A stretch of 64,000 nt of DNA, taken from contig NC_089492.1 in the NCBI RefSeq assembly GCF_036850765.1, positions 167,026,296 through 167,090,295 of the forward strand, in the 5' to 3' direction. The position numbers and the translations under genes were made by a program. The stretch's first letter is position 1. Each line of letters opens with the position of its first letter. Of this stretch, positions 49,261-59,143 are shown piece after piece. Origin of the DNA: Saccopteryx bilineata. Its lineage: Eukaryota > Chordata > Mammalia > Chiroptera > Emballonuridae. A model generated the notes under the pieces. The model saw nothing but the letters and a program-made list of their open reading frames with translations. It was not told the origin of the DNA and searched no databases.

Positions 49261-50338
49261 ACGTGGTTACCCAAGTTTCATTCCTCTTCCTCCTTTGCCA
49301 ACGGACATCATTCTTCATTCTCATTAAAAATCCTGGCCATCCACTAAGGCAACTCCATGCATGTCTCTCAAAGGCAATCATAGGCTGGCTCCCTTTGGGT
49401 AAAGGCTTTACCAAACCGTCCCAGCTGCCCTAGTCCAGTTTCTCTCCCACAATCCCCGCCTAGACCTATAGAGGGGCGGTCTGTATATGCTGCCACGCCC
49501 CCTCTCGACAGTCACCCCAGTCCTCCAGCCTTCCTACTGAAAGAGCTTAGTTGGTCAGTGATTACCATGAGCTTCATCCAAAGGTATATAGCCTTGTCCT
49601 CTCCCTAGATCTTATCCCATCTCTTCATTCATCTACCGCCATACCTAGTAAGCTGGGGGCCCAGGGCACACCATCACCATCCATGCGATGCACAGATGCT
49701 TCTCCTCCAACATGTCCTCTGTCTCCCTATCAAGTTATCCCTTAAGACTCAAACTTGCCCATTAGTCTCTGTCCATGGCTTTACTCTGATACCAGATCCT
49801 TGAGACAAGAGCTCTTGTTTACCCGCAGGATACTCTGAACACAGAGGTACCCAACAAGCACCAGATGGAGAAGTCCTCAGGGTACAGTTCCCATTCAGAT
49901 GTTTTTGCCCCACTGGGATGATCATCAATGGCCTCACAGCGACTCTCCACTGCCCTAGCCACCCTTCCCAGTTTCCTCCATCAGGGCCACACAATCACCC
50001 TGTGAATCCTATAACTCCATCCCTGTGGTAGTTCAATACTCTTTCTCCACGTTCCACACATCCTACTGTCAATAAGTGACCCCTGTCCTCCAAGATCCTC
50101 CCCTCACTCTCCTGGTTCTCAGCCACCCACTTCCTCCAGGGCTAACCTATTACAAAGCCTGCGGGTTCCTTATTGAATCTAGTCTACAGAGCCTGGACCC
50201 CTATTCTCCATCATCCTGTTTCCATCATCAACATGAACTCTTGTCTGAGATCTGAGATTAAGCAGCAGCAACAGGTGGTCAAGTGACAGAAACCCAGAGT
50301 GAACTCATTTTAAAACTCAATGTAAGAACTTCCATGTA

Positions 50339-50957
50339 CAGTAGTCCCCCCACCTCCACAGAGGACATGTTCCAAGACCCCCAGTGATTGCCTGAAACTG
50401 CAAGGAGTACCGAACCCTATGTTTTTTGCTATACACACATACCTATGAGAAAGTTTAATTTATAATTAGACACAGAGACTAACAGTAACCAATAATTAAA
50501 TAGAACCATTATAACCATATACTATAATATTAGTATGTGAATGTGGTTTCTCTCAAATATCTTATCATGCTGCACTCACTCTTCTTCTTGTGAGGCTGTG
50601 AGATAACACAAGGCCCACGCAATGAGAGGAGGTGACTGAAACGTGACGCTATGGAGTAGAACAGCAGTCACCGGAACACAAGCCCAGCAACAGCTCCATT
50701 GTTGCCCTGATAACCAGCAAAACCCCTAAGTGGCTAATGGGCAGATCGCACCTATAGTGTGGACATGCTGGACAATAGGATAATTCACTTCTCAGGTGTG
50801 ACGGAGCAAGATCTCATCCCACTACTCAGAATGGCATGCAACTTAAAACTTATAAATGGTTTATTTCTGGAATTTTCCATTTAATATTTTGGACAGTGGC
50901 TGACCATGGGAAACTGAAACAGTGAAAAGTGAAGTTGCGTGTAAGAAGGGACTATGC
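50339..50957 (+). mobile_element. MER2-like Tigger-group DNA transposon
   Basis: Starts TA|CAGTAGTCCCCCCACC and runs through ggacatgttccaagaccccc, gagtaccgaaccctatgttt, aagtttaatttataattaga to a degraded inverted end (agaagggactatgcag). The order and the TA flank match the mammalian MER2 family. No transposase. Confidence 0.8.
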
Positions 50958-51546
50958 AGTTAAAAGAAAAGAATATCCTGAAGCTTATCACTGCAATGAT
51001 GTGTTTACAAGGTAGTTTCCTTGTATGCACAAGAAATTAGCAGAACTCAGATAAGGTCTCAGAGCTGCCTTATCAAGAAGACAATAAAGTAATGAAAAGG
51101 AACTCAATTTCCAGTCTGATAACCTGACAGGCTACTGCGCAGCCTGAATGAGATGGAGTCATACAAAGGTGTTCATACAGCTCCTGGAATCTGGAACTGT
51201 CCTTCTATTACTGACCCATGGCCTGACCCACACTGCGCTTGGGTCCAGCAGGGCGGCAGGCAGTGATCTTCCAAATCATAGTGTGGATGTCACTCCATTG
51301 CTTAAACCCTTCCTGTCTAAACTGTGGCCTTTCATAGCACCCTAACGTCCAATTCTCCATCTGAGGGATTGATTATCCAATGTCTGAACAGATAATAAGC
51401 TCTATGAGGGCAGCTACCACTCTCACTACTCCACCTCCCAGAACCTGACAGGTACTCAAAGTGTGCGAATGCAGGGTTTCTGTGGCTGTCCTAAGGAAGC
51501 CATACAGCTACTGTGGATGACACCTTACAGATGGTCTATCTTAAGT

Positions 51547-51726
51547 GTTTTTTTTTAATTGTTTGATTTTAGAGAGAGAGGGAGAGAGAGAAAGAAACAT
51601 CAATTTGTTGTTCCACATATTTATGCATTCAATGGTTGATTCTTGTATATGCTTTGACCAGGGATCACACCTGCAACCTTGGCATATTGGATGATGCTCT
51701 AACCACCTAAGCTACCTAGCCGGGGT
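51547..51726 (-). mobile_element. Old bat-type tRNA-derived SINE
   Basis: Minus-oriented: the head at the right reads CCCCGGCTAGGTAGCTTAGG on the minus strand, with a B-box-like AGGTGTGATCC and a poly(A) complement at the left. An atggtctat match on both sides suggests an eroded target duplication. Confidence 0.75.
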
Positions 51727-52679
51727 AACATGGTCTATTTGAAATCCTCAGTTCTCTAGAAGAGGGAAAGATGCAGGCATTAGATTCAGCAGTGATGTCA
51801 GCTCCACCAGTAGTGGCGCTGCCCGGCTGCTCACACACCAGTCTCACTCAGAGACACAATTTATATCTCAGACACACCCCAACCAGCTGCCTCTCCTGCC
51901 TGTGTGTCATTATCTTGTAGGAGTCAGAGGCGCTGCCCATGGCAGACACAAAGACAGGGCTGCAGCGCATCACATCACATCTCATGAAGGCCAGGCAGGC
52001 AGTGTTGAGTTGAATACATAGGATACTTTTGAATGGCAGCATCTCAAGTTCTGGAATTCTCTGGCAAAAATGTCAGGGAGAATCTCCTTCACCACCCTTT
52101 TTTACAAACAAAGTGAAGATCGGTAGCCTCAGCCTCAAAGAGAATCTTACCCTAAAGTGATGTTCACACACATAAAATATACCCACTATTTCAATGGAGA
52201 GCATGGTGTTCAGAAAACCCTACGAGGGAAAATAATATGTCATGGTAATGACACTGGTAAACAGAAGCTAACTTCATGAAGAGGAAATTATAAACACATC
52301 AACAGTTCTGCCTGGAGCTAGCAAATAATTAAGGGAACTCTGGTTTGGAGGGTTGAAAATTCCCTTGCAAGGGGCACAGAGACACACACTGAACTTAAGA
52401 GCCATTGCCCTCCCTGCCTTCCTTCTGCAGTGGATATATTTATAAGAGAAAGAAGTTTCTGGTGCATTTGTGTTTAGATTTTAGATATTCAGTGTACGTT
52501 ACTTTGAATATTTAATTTTTATCATATATAATTCTAAAGGGTGGACTCCATTAATTTTTTTTTTATTAAGTTTTTCTCAAGATACCCATGTTCACATATA
52601 TGGCACTCAAGGGAAAAATGACAATTTAAATAATTTTGTCTGGAGTTGACTTTTCTTCTACAGAAGAGAAGCAATGAGC

Positions 52680-52920
52680 ACAGGTTCTGGTTAGACTGTC
52701 ACTGTTCAGATCCTGGCTCTGGTACTTACCAGTTGTGTAACCTCAGATAAAGTTACTTAGCCTCTTGCACCTATTTCCCTAACAACAACAACAGAATTCT
52801 ATTTTACTTACCTTATAGGCTTGTGGTGGCTATTAAGTGAGATAATTCATAATCATTCAGAACAGTGCCTAACATATGGTATGCACTCACAATGTTGGAG
52901 AATTACTATTATTCAGTAAA
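52680..52920 (-). mobile_element. MIR
   Basis: Near full-length reverse MIR: ttcagatcctggctctggta, taacctcagataaagttact, taagtgagataattcataat, cagtgcctaacatatggtat. Confidence 0.85.
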
Positions 52921-53889
52921 GTGAAATTCAGTTAGTTAGAATACTTTTGTATGGCATATGATGTATGACTTGAGTATTGTTTTCATTGAACTTAAATACT
53001 TTTTTGGGGGGTCTATAATAGTCTATCGTTAATGAATACCATGAACTACACTGTAGCAAAGTAATTTAATGGCTTCCATTGTGTTCCTCGCAGATCTCCT
53101 TTTACTGTTCCCAGGTTGGAAGTGAGTATCACAGAGATCAGAGGAGACTGTATGTATTTTATGTGGTTTCCTTGGAGGACCTCGGGGCTGTAAGGGAGGG
53201 TGCTAAGAACTATGGCAAGGTCTGCAGAACATTTTGCTGAATTTGTGGTCCATCAAGCATAAAACATCATCCAGGTCACTGAGATGGGAATCAGAGGGCT
53301 TGTGGATTTATGAAAATTCCCATGAGTCTTTCGTTACAACAGAGCTCTAACAAATGAATGATTCTGGACCACGATTCACAAGAAAAGAAAATGTCAACCT
53401 CGTTTTACCCGTCTTAGCAATGATTGCAGCTCACCTTCCCAGAACAACTGCTCTGGGCTGGAGCCATTAATTAGCTCTAAAACACTGTAAACAGCTCAGT
53501 ATAGAATTCTGAAGAGTTCTGAATAGTTAATGTGCCTATGGTGTATATCTGTTTTCAAGTAACCTTTGTCCCCTGCTAGACATTTAAGCTTCAGCAAAAT
53601 AGATTTCACAGGGACTACCTCTTCTGTAATTCCCATGCTGCCAGATCCAATGATTGCTGTCCAATAAGTGGGGTTCAGGACAGTGATGGAGACAGACAGC
53701 AGAACACAAGCATCTTTTCACTGGGCTTCAGGCCACACCAATGCCCCCAGGAGAAACAGAGTCCAGCCCCAAAGTCCACCTAATCCTGTCTTGTTCACCT
53801 TCTGGAAATAGCATAGCATGATGCCCAAGTCACCTGCCCATACGCAGCTACCCATAACCACAGCTAGTTCACTTGACAGAAAAGGATGT

Positions 53890-54050
53890 GTTAGAAACTG
53901 TTTTACGTTATTTGCATGTGATGTTTCATGTAATTCTCAGGCCACAGGCCAAATCTTATACCTGAGGTAAAATGTTAATTTCACATTACAGTTAAGGATA
54001 GTGAGGTTACACACCTGGTAAGTATGGAGCCAGGGCTCTGAGCTATGAAA
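53890..54050 (+). mobile_element. MIR fragment
   Basis: tgatgtttcatgtaattctc, ttaaggatagtgaggttaca, ggagccagggctctg: plus MIR, diverged. Confidence 0.6.
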
Positions 54051-54594
54051 AATGTATTAACAATGTAGCAATTACCAGAACTATTTACACAAAGGAAGGT
54101 GGGCAACAATCATAAATGGTCCCACATCACACAAAACCCATAAAGAATGCTACAGTTGTAACTATTATTCATACCTTCCCTGTCCCAAGCACAGGGAGTT
54201 GGGAGGGTTCCAGGAGAAAAGAAAGAAACCTGAAATAGCCCCAGCTCCTAAGGAGTTCACAGCCCAAAGGTGGAAATTGCCTATTGAAATACAATGTGAT
54301 AAGCACCATGCAATCCAAATGCTGCTGAGGCCTGGAGTCACGATGTATCTATTAGTGTGAGGGGGATGCAGGGGAGAATACCTTCCTAACTCAGTGCCTG
54401 TTCATTCTTCAACAGAACAGGGTGACACGGAATTGTTGCTTGGTAAGGAAACCCTTCATGGTTTCATCTGGTCCCACAAAGACATAACTAACAATAAAAA
54501 GATACTGCCTGGCAAGCAGTCCTTACACATGTCATTCTTAAAACTCTTCTCTCATTTTACTTCCAAACTGAGTTGCAACAGAGTCACACAGCCA

Positions 54595-54620
54595 ACTATA
54601 TAAAAGGACTATATAAAAGG
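54595..54620. repeat. 13-bp tandem repeat at the edge of the chimeric insertion
   Basis: actatataaaagg occurs twice head to tail (54595-54607 and 54608-54620). The second copy belongs to the 58-bp segment shared with 58138-58195. Confidence 0.9.
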
Positions 54621-54752
54621 ACAAGTGCTCGAAAGGCATACTTGTGAAGAAGTCATTTATCCAGAGTCTTAGATGTAACAGAGGGAATCTGGTCATTTTT
54701 TAAAAAATAAAACATCGTTCAGACTTAAATATAAATAAAACAGAAATAATGT
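54607..54752. repeat. Chimeric insertion: 58-bp direct copy plus 89-bp inverted copy of sequence 3-3.5 kb away
   Basis: 54607-54664 is base-for-base identical to 58138-58195. Immediately after it, 54664-54752 is the reverse complement of 57888-57801 (inside a hAT element) with one single-base indel and one substitution. The two parts are joined in an order and orientation not found at the source. Confidence 0.93.
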
Positions 54753-55049
54753 TTCTAACAGTGAAAAATTTCACACTAGATATTTTACTAATTATACTTA
54801 AGCACAATGTTTGGGAAATGCTAAATGCTCAGATAGGTGAAGAGTGTTTTGTCTTTGAACTATAAAACAGTTTCCTCCCACAAATCAAAGCCCCAACGAT
54901 ATCATACTGATTTAATTCGACTCTAAAAACTCTAATGAGTGGTTACCTAAAATGACTAATTACATCTCCCTGGATGCAGGCAGTTTCTGCCATTTCACTT
55001 AAAAGAGCCCAGAAGTTGTGTAATCAAACAACCTACTCTCAGGATGGAG

Positions 55050-55065
55050 AATGCTAATTAGCATT
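55050..55065. promoter_or_regulatory. Perfect 16-bp palindrome, POU/homeodomain-like site
   Basis: aatgctaattagcatt is its own reverse complement. It contains TAATTA and two overlapping octamer-like ATGCTAAT half-sites. It lies in A+T-rich intron 1 DNA about 1.2 kb from exon 1. Function is a guess from the motif. Confidence 0.3.
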
Positions 55066-55681
55066 GTTGATGGGCGACACAAGTTCTAATATTTCCAGTA
55101 ACCCTGTAAAATGTATAAATACATCACTGAAAAAGCCAGATTCTTTACAGCCAGCTAGCTTTTGGAATAAGCATCTAAAAATACATTCATTTCCAACCAC
55201 AGCCCCGGAAAAAAAAAGAAAGGTTAACAAAATGCAAGTGCCAGCCACACAATCACCATAATAAAGCGCTGTATCGTCTCTTAACGAGCAGCTAGGGATA
55301 ACAACACCTTCGCTGTGCGGGCAGGGTACCTGTTTGAAGATGTGAAAACTGAGCAACAGATTTCTGGGCTCCAAGTCTCACTCACTCCAAGCTAATCTCC
55401 GGCCGCCAGGCCGCGGCTCCGCCCCACTCCTGCCTCCACCACCGACGCGTTTAAATTTTTTATAAAGCTTTACACTCCTCTGGGCGCGTTGCTTGGGACA
55501 GTTAAAAGACTGCAGTTGGAAATGAGGTCTTGTCTCAGGCGTAGCCATCCGGGCGCAGGGGGATTTCCTCCAGCCGGGACCCCACGGGCAGAGGCTCGCC
55601 AGCCGCCTCCTGCTTTACTCCGGCGTTTTTGAAAGTAAACTCCTACCTGCCTGTTGCGCTCTGCGATGCGCCACCGGGCTG

Positions 55682-55705
55682 CCCCCCCCCCCCCCCCCCC
55701 CCCCC
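55682..55705. repeat. Homopolymer run of 24 C
   Basis: Twenty-four consecutive C on the plus strand inside the CpG island, about 540 bp into VANGL1 intron 1. The minus (transcribed RNA-like) strand is therefore a G-run able to form a G-quadruplex. Its exact length is prone to sequencing error. Confidence 0.95.
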
Positions 55706-56241
55706 GCCTCCGGCTCAGTTTGGGCAGCGAGGTGTGAACACAGGCCGGCTCTGTGCCAGCAGCTGGCCCTGGGCCGGCGGCCCCCGGGCGCTGGCGGTTA
55801 CCAGGTCGAGCCCCGCGGCGGGGTGGGGACCGGGGTGCGCACCCGGCCCCCGGTCCCCGACCCCACGGCCGAGGCGGCCGCGCGGTGCCTCCAGGATCTC
55901 TCGGCCACTCCCTGCCGGCCGCCGGAACGCGCACCCCAGGGCGCACCCCGAAGGGGAGAAGGGGTGTCCCAGGCGCGAGGGAAGAATGCCGGGTCCCGAG
56001 GAAGTGGGGTGCGGCGGGGAGCGCGGGGCAGGGGCCGGAGGGACGCACCCCGCAGCGATAAGAGAGAGTGGGACCCTGGGGAGCACGCACGGGGTGCGGT
56101 CCTTAGGAGGGGCGGCGGGCGGAAAGCGGTGAGCGGGGGTCCGAGTCCTGCGGCGGGTGCGGGATCCGCTCTGGGGGCGTCTCCCAGCCCGAGGCTGGCG
56201 CCCTGCACCCGTCGCCGCGCCCGGCCTCGCGCCAAACTCAC

Positions 56242-56360
56242 CTCGGCGCCGGCCGTGCGGGCTCCGCGGCCGCGGTCTCGGCTCTCAGCGGCCCCGGCTC
56301 TGCGGCCTGCGCTGGGCTCCCGTAGAGGCAGAGCCCCGCCGCCGCTGCCGCTGCACTGCC
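56242..56360 (-). other. VANGL1: VANGL1 exon 1 (non-coding, 5' UTR), 5' boundary approximate
   Basis: Reading the minus strand out of the CpG island, the sequence GCCGAG|GTGAGTTTGG is a near-perfect splice donor (GT at 56241-56240). It lies 9.5 kb upstream of exon 2, whose acceptor needs a partner exon. An untranslated first exon in a CpG island is usual for this gene in mammals. The transcription start cannot be read from the sequence. I set it just inside the ETS/GC-box cluster at 56364-56390. Other GC-rich donors in the island could give alternative first exons. Confidence 0.6.
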
Positions 56361-57715
56361 GCTTTCCGCTTCCTGTCCCGGCACCGCCCCGCAGCCCGAG
56401 CCCAGCCCTGCGAGCCCGGCGCGGCCGCTAGCCAAGAGCAGCGAGCGCGGCCGCCCCGCCGCGGGCCCGGCCCACCTGCCGCCGAGGGCGGGGTCCGACG
56501 GCCCCCACAGCCAGCCGTCTCTCTCTTCTTGCGGGCCTGAAAAGCCAACCTGGCAGGTTGTGGTGAGGATAATAGAAAGTGACTAGTGCCCACGGGCACT
56601 GAGCAGTTGTCAATGATTTCTATGAATATTTGCGCTCTTCTCTCTCCCCTCCGTTGTCTTGTGTGGGTCGGGGTGGGCAGCCCTGTGGAGAGTCTGGAAT
56701 CTGGCGGAAACCCAAAGCTGCTTATGTGACATAGCTCTGATGAGAGTGGGAATAGAACACTGGGATAACTGGGACAGAAAAACACATGCCCACCCTGAAC
56801 TAGCCTTAAGGAGCTTTAGCCCCTAAAGTCCTTACTCTCCCCTCACCTCCTCTTCCTCTCTGGTCCCCAAATACTGCACTTCTTCAGGGGACATCATATA
56901 TTCAATGTGTACTGTCTTCACCACCACCCCCAACCTGCCACCAGGCTTCACTGCAGAGCTTTATAAAAATGTGTCTATTTCATCTTTAAAATGTAGACCC
57001 ATCTAGGTTACAAAAGGCCAGGGATTTCCAATTCTAGTTATGATGCTTCTGAATAACCCCAGTGATCTACAGATTCTCACTGAATTTTCACAGAGTGATT
57101 CTACTTCACTTTAGTAAGTCTAGCTGCCTGACCAGGTGATGCTTTTGTGGGAAAGAGTGGTAGTGTAAAATAAACTCAAGTTTAAGATATAAATTCACTG
57201 TTAAATGCCGTCTACTGTTTGTTTTTATCTGACAATCTCAAGTATTCAAGTTGAAAAGGTAAGAGTTGGAAAACTTCTCAGGAACTGAATGAGGGTCTAT
57301 ATAGCCTGGAGGCCTGCCTGGACCCACGTATCTGTCACAGAGTGGGTTAGCCTGATTTAGCTCTGGCCCAAAGTCAGGTTCTGCAGCTTAACCTTAACCA
57401 GTAATAAAGGTTATATTTATTTGTCTCATCCATTTTTCCAAACTCAACTAGGGAGGCGGGGTACTCCCTATTGGGTGCTCTCAAGACTGCGGCACACTAC
57501 ACTTTCCACAAATTCCCGCCTATTCTCTCTTTCTGCTTGTCCTCACAGCTTTCCCAAACCCCAGAATGCTACCCACTAAAATTCTTCCTGTCTACCCAGA
57601 TTCTTTTCAAATGCCACATCTCACCCAAAGCCTTCTGCTGTCTTCCAGTGAGAAAACATTCTTCTCCCTCAAGCCCATAGCACTGCTCTACTGTATCTGC
57701 ACCATTGCTTTAAAA

Positions 57716-58008
57716 TAGTGGTCCCCAACCCCTGGGCCATGGATGGGTACCGGTCCATGGGCCATTTGGTACCAGTCCGCAGAGAAAGAATAAATAACTT
57801 ACATTATTTCTTTTTTATTTATATTTAAGTCTGAACGATGTTTTATTTTTTAAAAATGACCAGATTCCCTCTGTTACATCTAAGACTCACTCTTGATGCT
57901 TGTCTCGGTCACGTGATGTATTTATCTGTCCCACCCTAAAGGCCAAGTCCGTGAAAATATTTTCTGACATTAACCGGTCCGTGGCCCAAAAAAGGTTGGC
58001 GAGCACTG
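57716..58008 (+). mobile_element. Non-autonomous hAT element with 8-bp target duplication
   Basis: Termini tagtggtccccaaccc and ggttggcgagcactg are near inverted repeats. The element is flanked by ctttaaaa (57708-57715) and ctttagaa (58009-58016), an 8-bp duplication with one change, as hAT transposase makes. 293 bp, non-coding. Part of it is the source-like match for the inverted segment at 54664-54752. Confidence 0.9.
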
Positions 58009-58137
58009 CTTTAGAATACACTTAGCAAATGAATGAGTGAATAAAATACCACTTGCTTTTGGGGAGTTAATGAGTTAACCAGGGAACAATCTAATTGAAA
58101 AGTCATAACATATGCACATGAATATAGTTAACAAGGA

Positions 58138-58195
58138 GACTATATAAAAGGACAAGTGCTCGAAAGGCATACTTGTGAAGAAGTCATTTATCCAG
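58138..58195 (+). repeat. 58-bp partner of the exact repeat at 54607
   Basis: Identical over 58 bases to 54607-54664. The flanks differ immediately on both sides (58137 a versus g, 58196 c versus a). Confidence 0.95.
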
Positions 58196-58296
58196 CCTTG
58201 GGAATTCAGAATACACCTGAAAAACAGGAGTTAAGTGAGAAAGGCCCCTGAACAACAAATTAGATGTACAAAATTCATGTTTTAAAATAGATAAGC

Positions 58297-58688
58297 GGCC
58301 CTGGCCAGTTGGCTCAGCGGTAGACTCAGCGGTAGAGCGTCGGCCTAGCGTGCGGAGGACCCGGGTTCGATTCCTGGCCAGGGCACACAGGAGAGGCGCC
58401 CATTTGCTTCTCCACCCCTCCGCCGCGCTTTCCTCTCTGTCTCTCTCTTCCCCTCCTGCAGCCAAGGCTCCATTGGAGCAAAGATGGCCCGGGCACTGGG
58501 GATGGCTCTGTGGCCTCTGCCCCAGGCGCTAGAGTGGCTCTGGTCGCAACATGGCGACGCCCCGGAGGGGCAGACCATCGCCCCCTGGTGGGCAGAGCAT
58601 CGCCCCTGGTGGGCGTGCCGGGTGGATCCCGGTCGGGTGCATGCGGGAGTCTGTCTGACTGTCTCTCCCTGTTTTCAGCTTCAGAAAA

Positions 58689-58722
<34 letters not shown>

Positions 58723-58726
58723 AAAT
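58297..58726 (+). mobile_element. Young Ves-like bat SINE with duplicated A-box region and 13-bp target duplication
   Basis: Begins ggccctggccagttggctca and carries the intact B box ggttcgattcc, with a roughly 30-base poly(A) tail. The target duplications aaaatagataagc (58284-58296 and 58727-58739) are exact, so the insertion is recent. The stretch gcggtagactca / gcggtagagcg shows a 12-bp tandem duplication at the A box. Confidence 0.96.
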
Positions 58727-59143
58727 AAAATAGATAAGCTTTATAGATAAAAGACTATCTCATACTCTCGCTTATATACTGTTCACACTTAGTTTGCAAA
58801 CATTTCTAATGAGCTCCATTATCTGATTCCTAAGCCTACTTTATATCAGAAGCACATTAAAAGAGAGCAGGAGGCGAGTTCAGGAGACCCCAGGTACTTC
58901 AAAGGGAGTCATTGTAAAGTTTATTTAATTCCAAACTCTTACCTTTTCCTTTTATCAGTGACTCCTCTTGACACACAGAGATGTCACAGAATATCAGTGC
59001 CCATAGTGGTGAGCCTAAATTATAAAGGTTAAATGGATATTCTGCATATAATACTCTAGTTAAGAAGAAAGGGAAGTTGTGAAAAAAATACTGAAAAAAT
59101 TTCTATTCAAAATGTTTAAAATGTTAAAATGTGCTGATTCTTT

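Larger units (their letters stand above)
55380..56530. promoter_or_regulatory. CpG island spanning the VANGL1 promoter, exon 1 and start of intron 1
   Basis: About 1.1 kb of very high G+C with dense CpG, sharply distinct from the A+T-richer flanks. It contains the exon 1 donor at 56241. A pair of ETS-type sites lies at 56364-56375 (plus TTCCGCTTCCTG, so GGAA twice on the minus strand), next to GC boxes (ccgcccc at 56384-56390). Long open frames across the island on both strands are a by-product of low stop-codon frequency in GC-rich DNA. Upstream and antisense transcription is possible, but nothing in the sequence proves it. Confidence 0.9.

Noticed and set aside
55470..56541. Long overlapping open frames (100-206 codons) on both strands of the CpG island
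   Set aside because: GC-rich DNA has few stop codons. The predicted proteins are low-complexity Arg/Pro/Gly/Ala with no recognisable domain, and frames occur on both strands at once.
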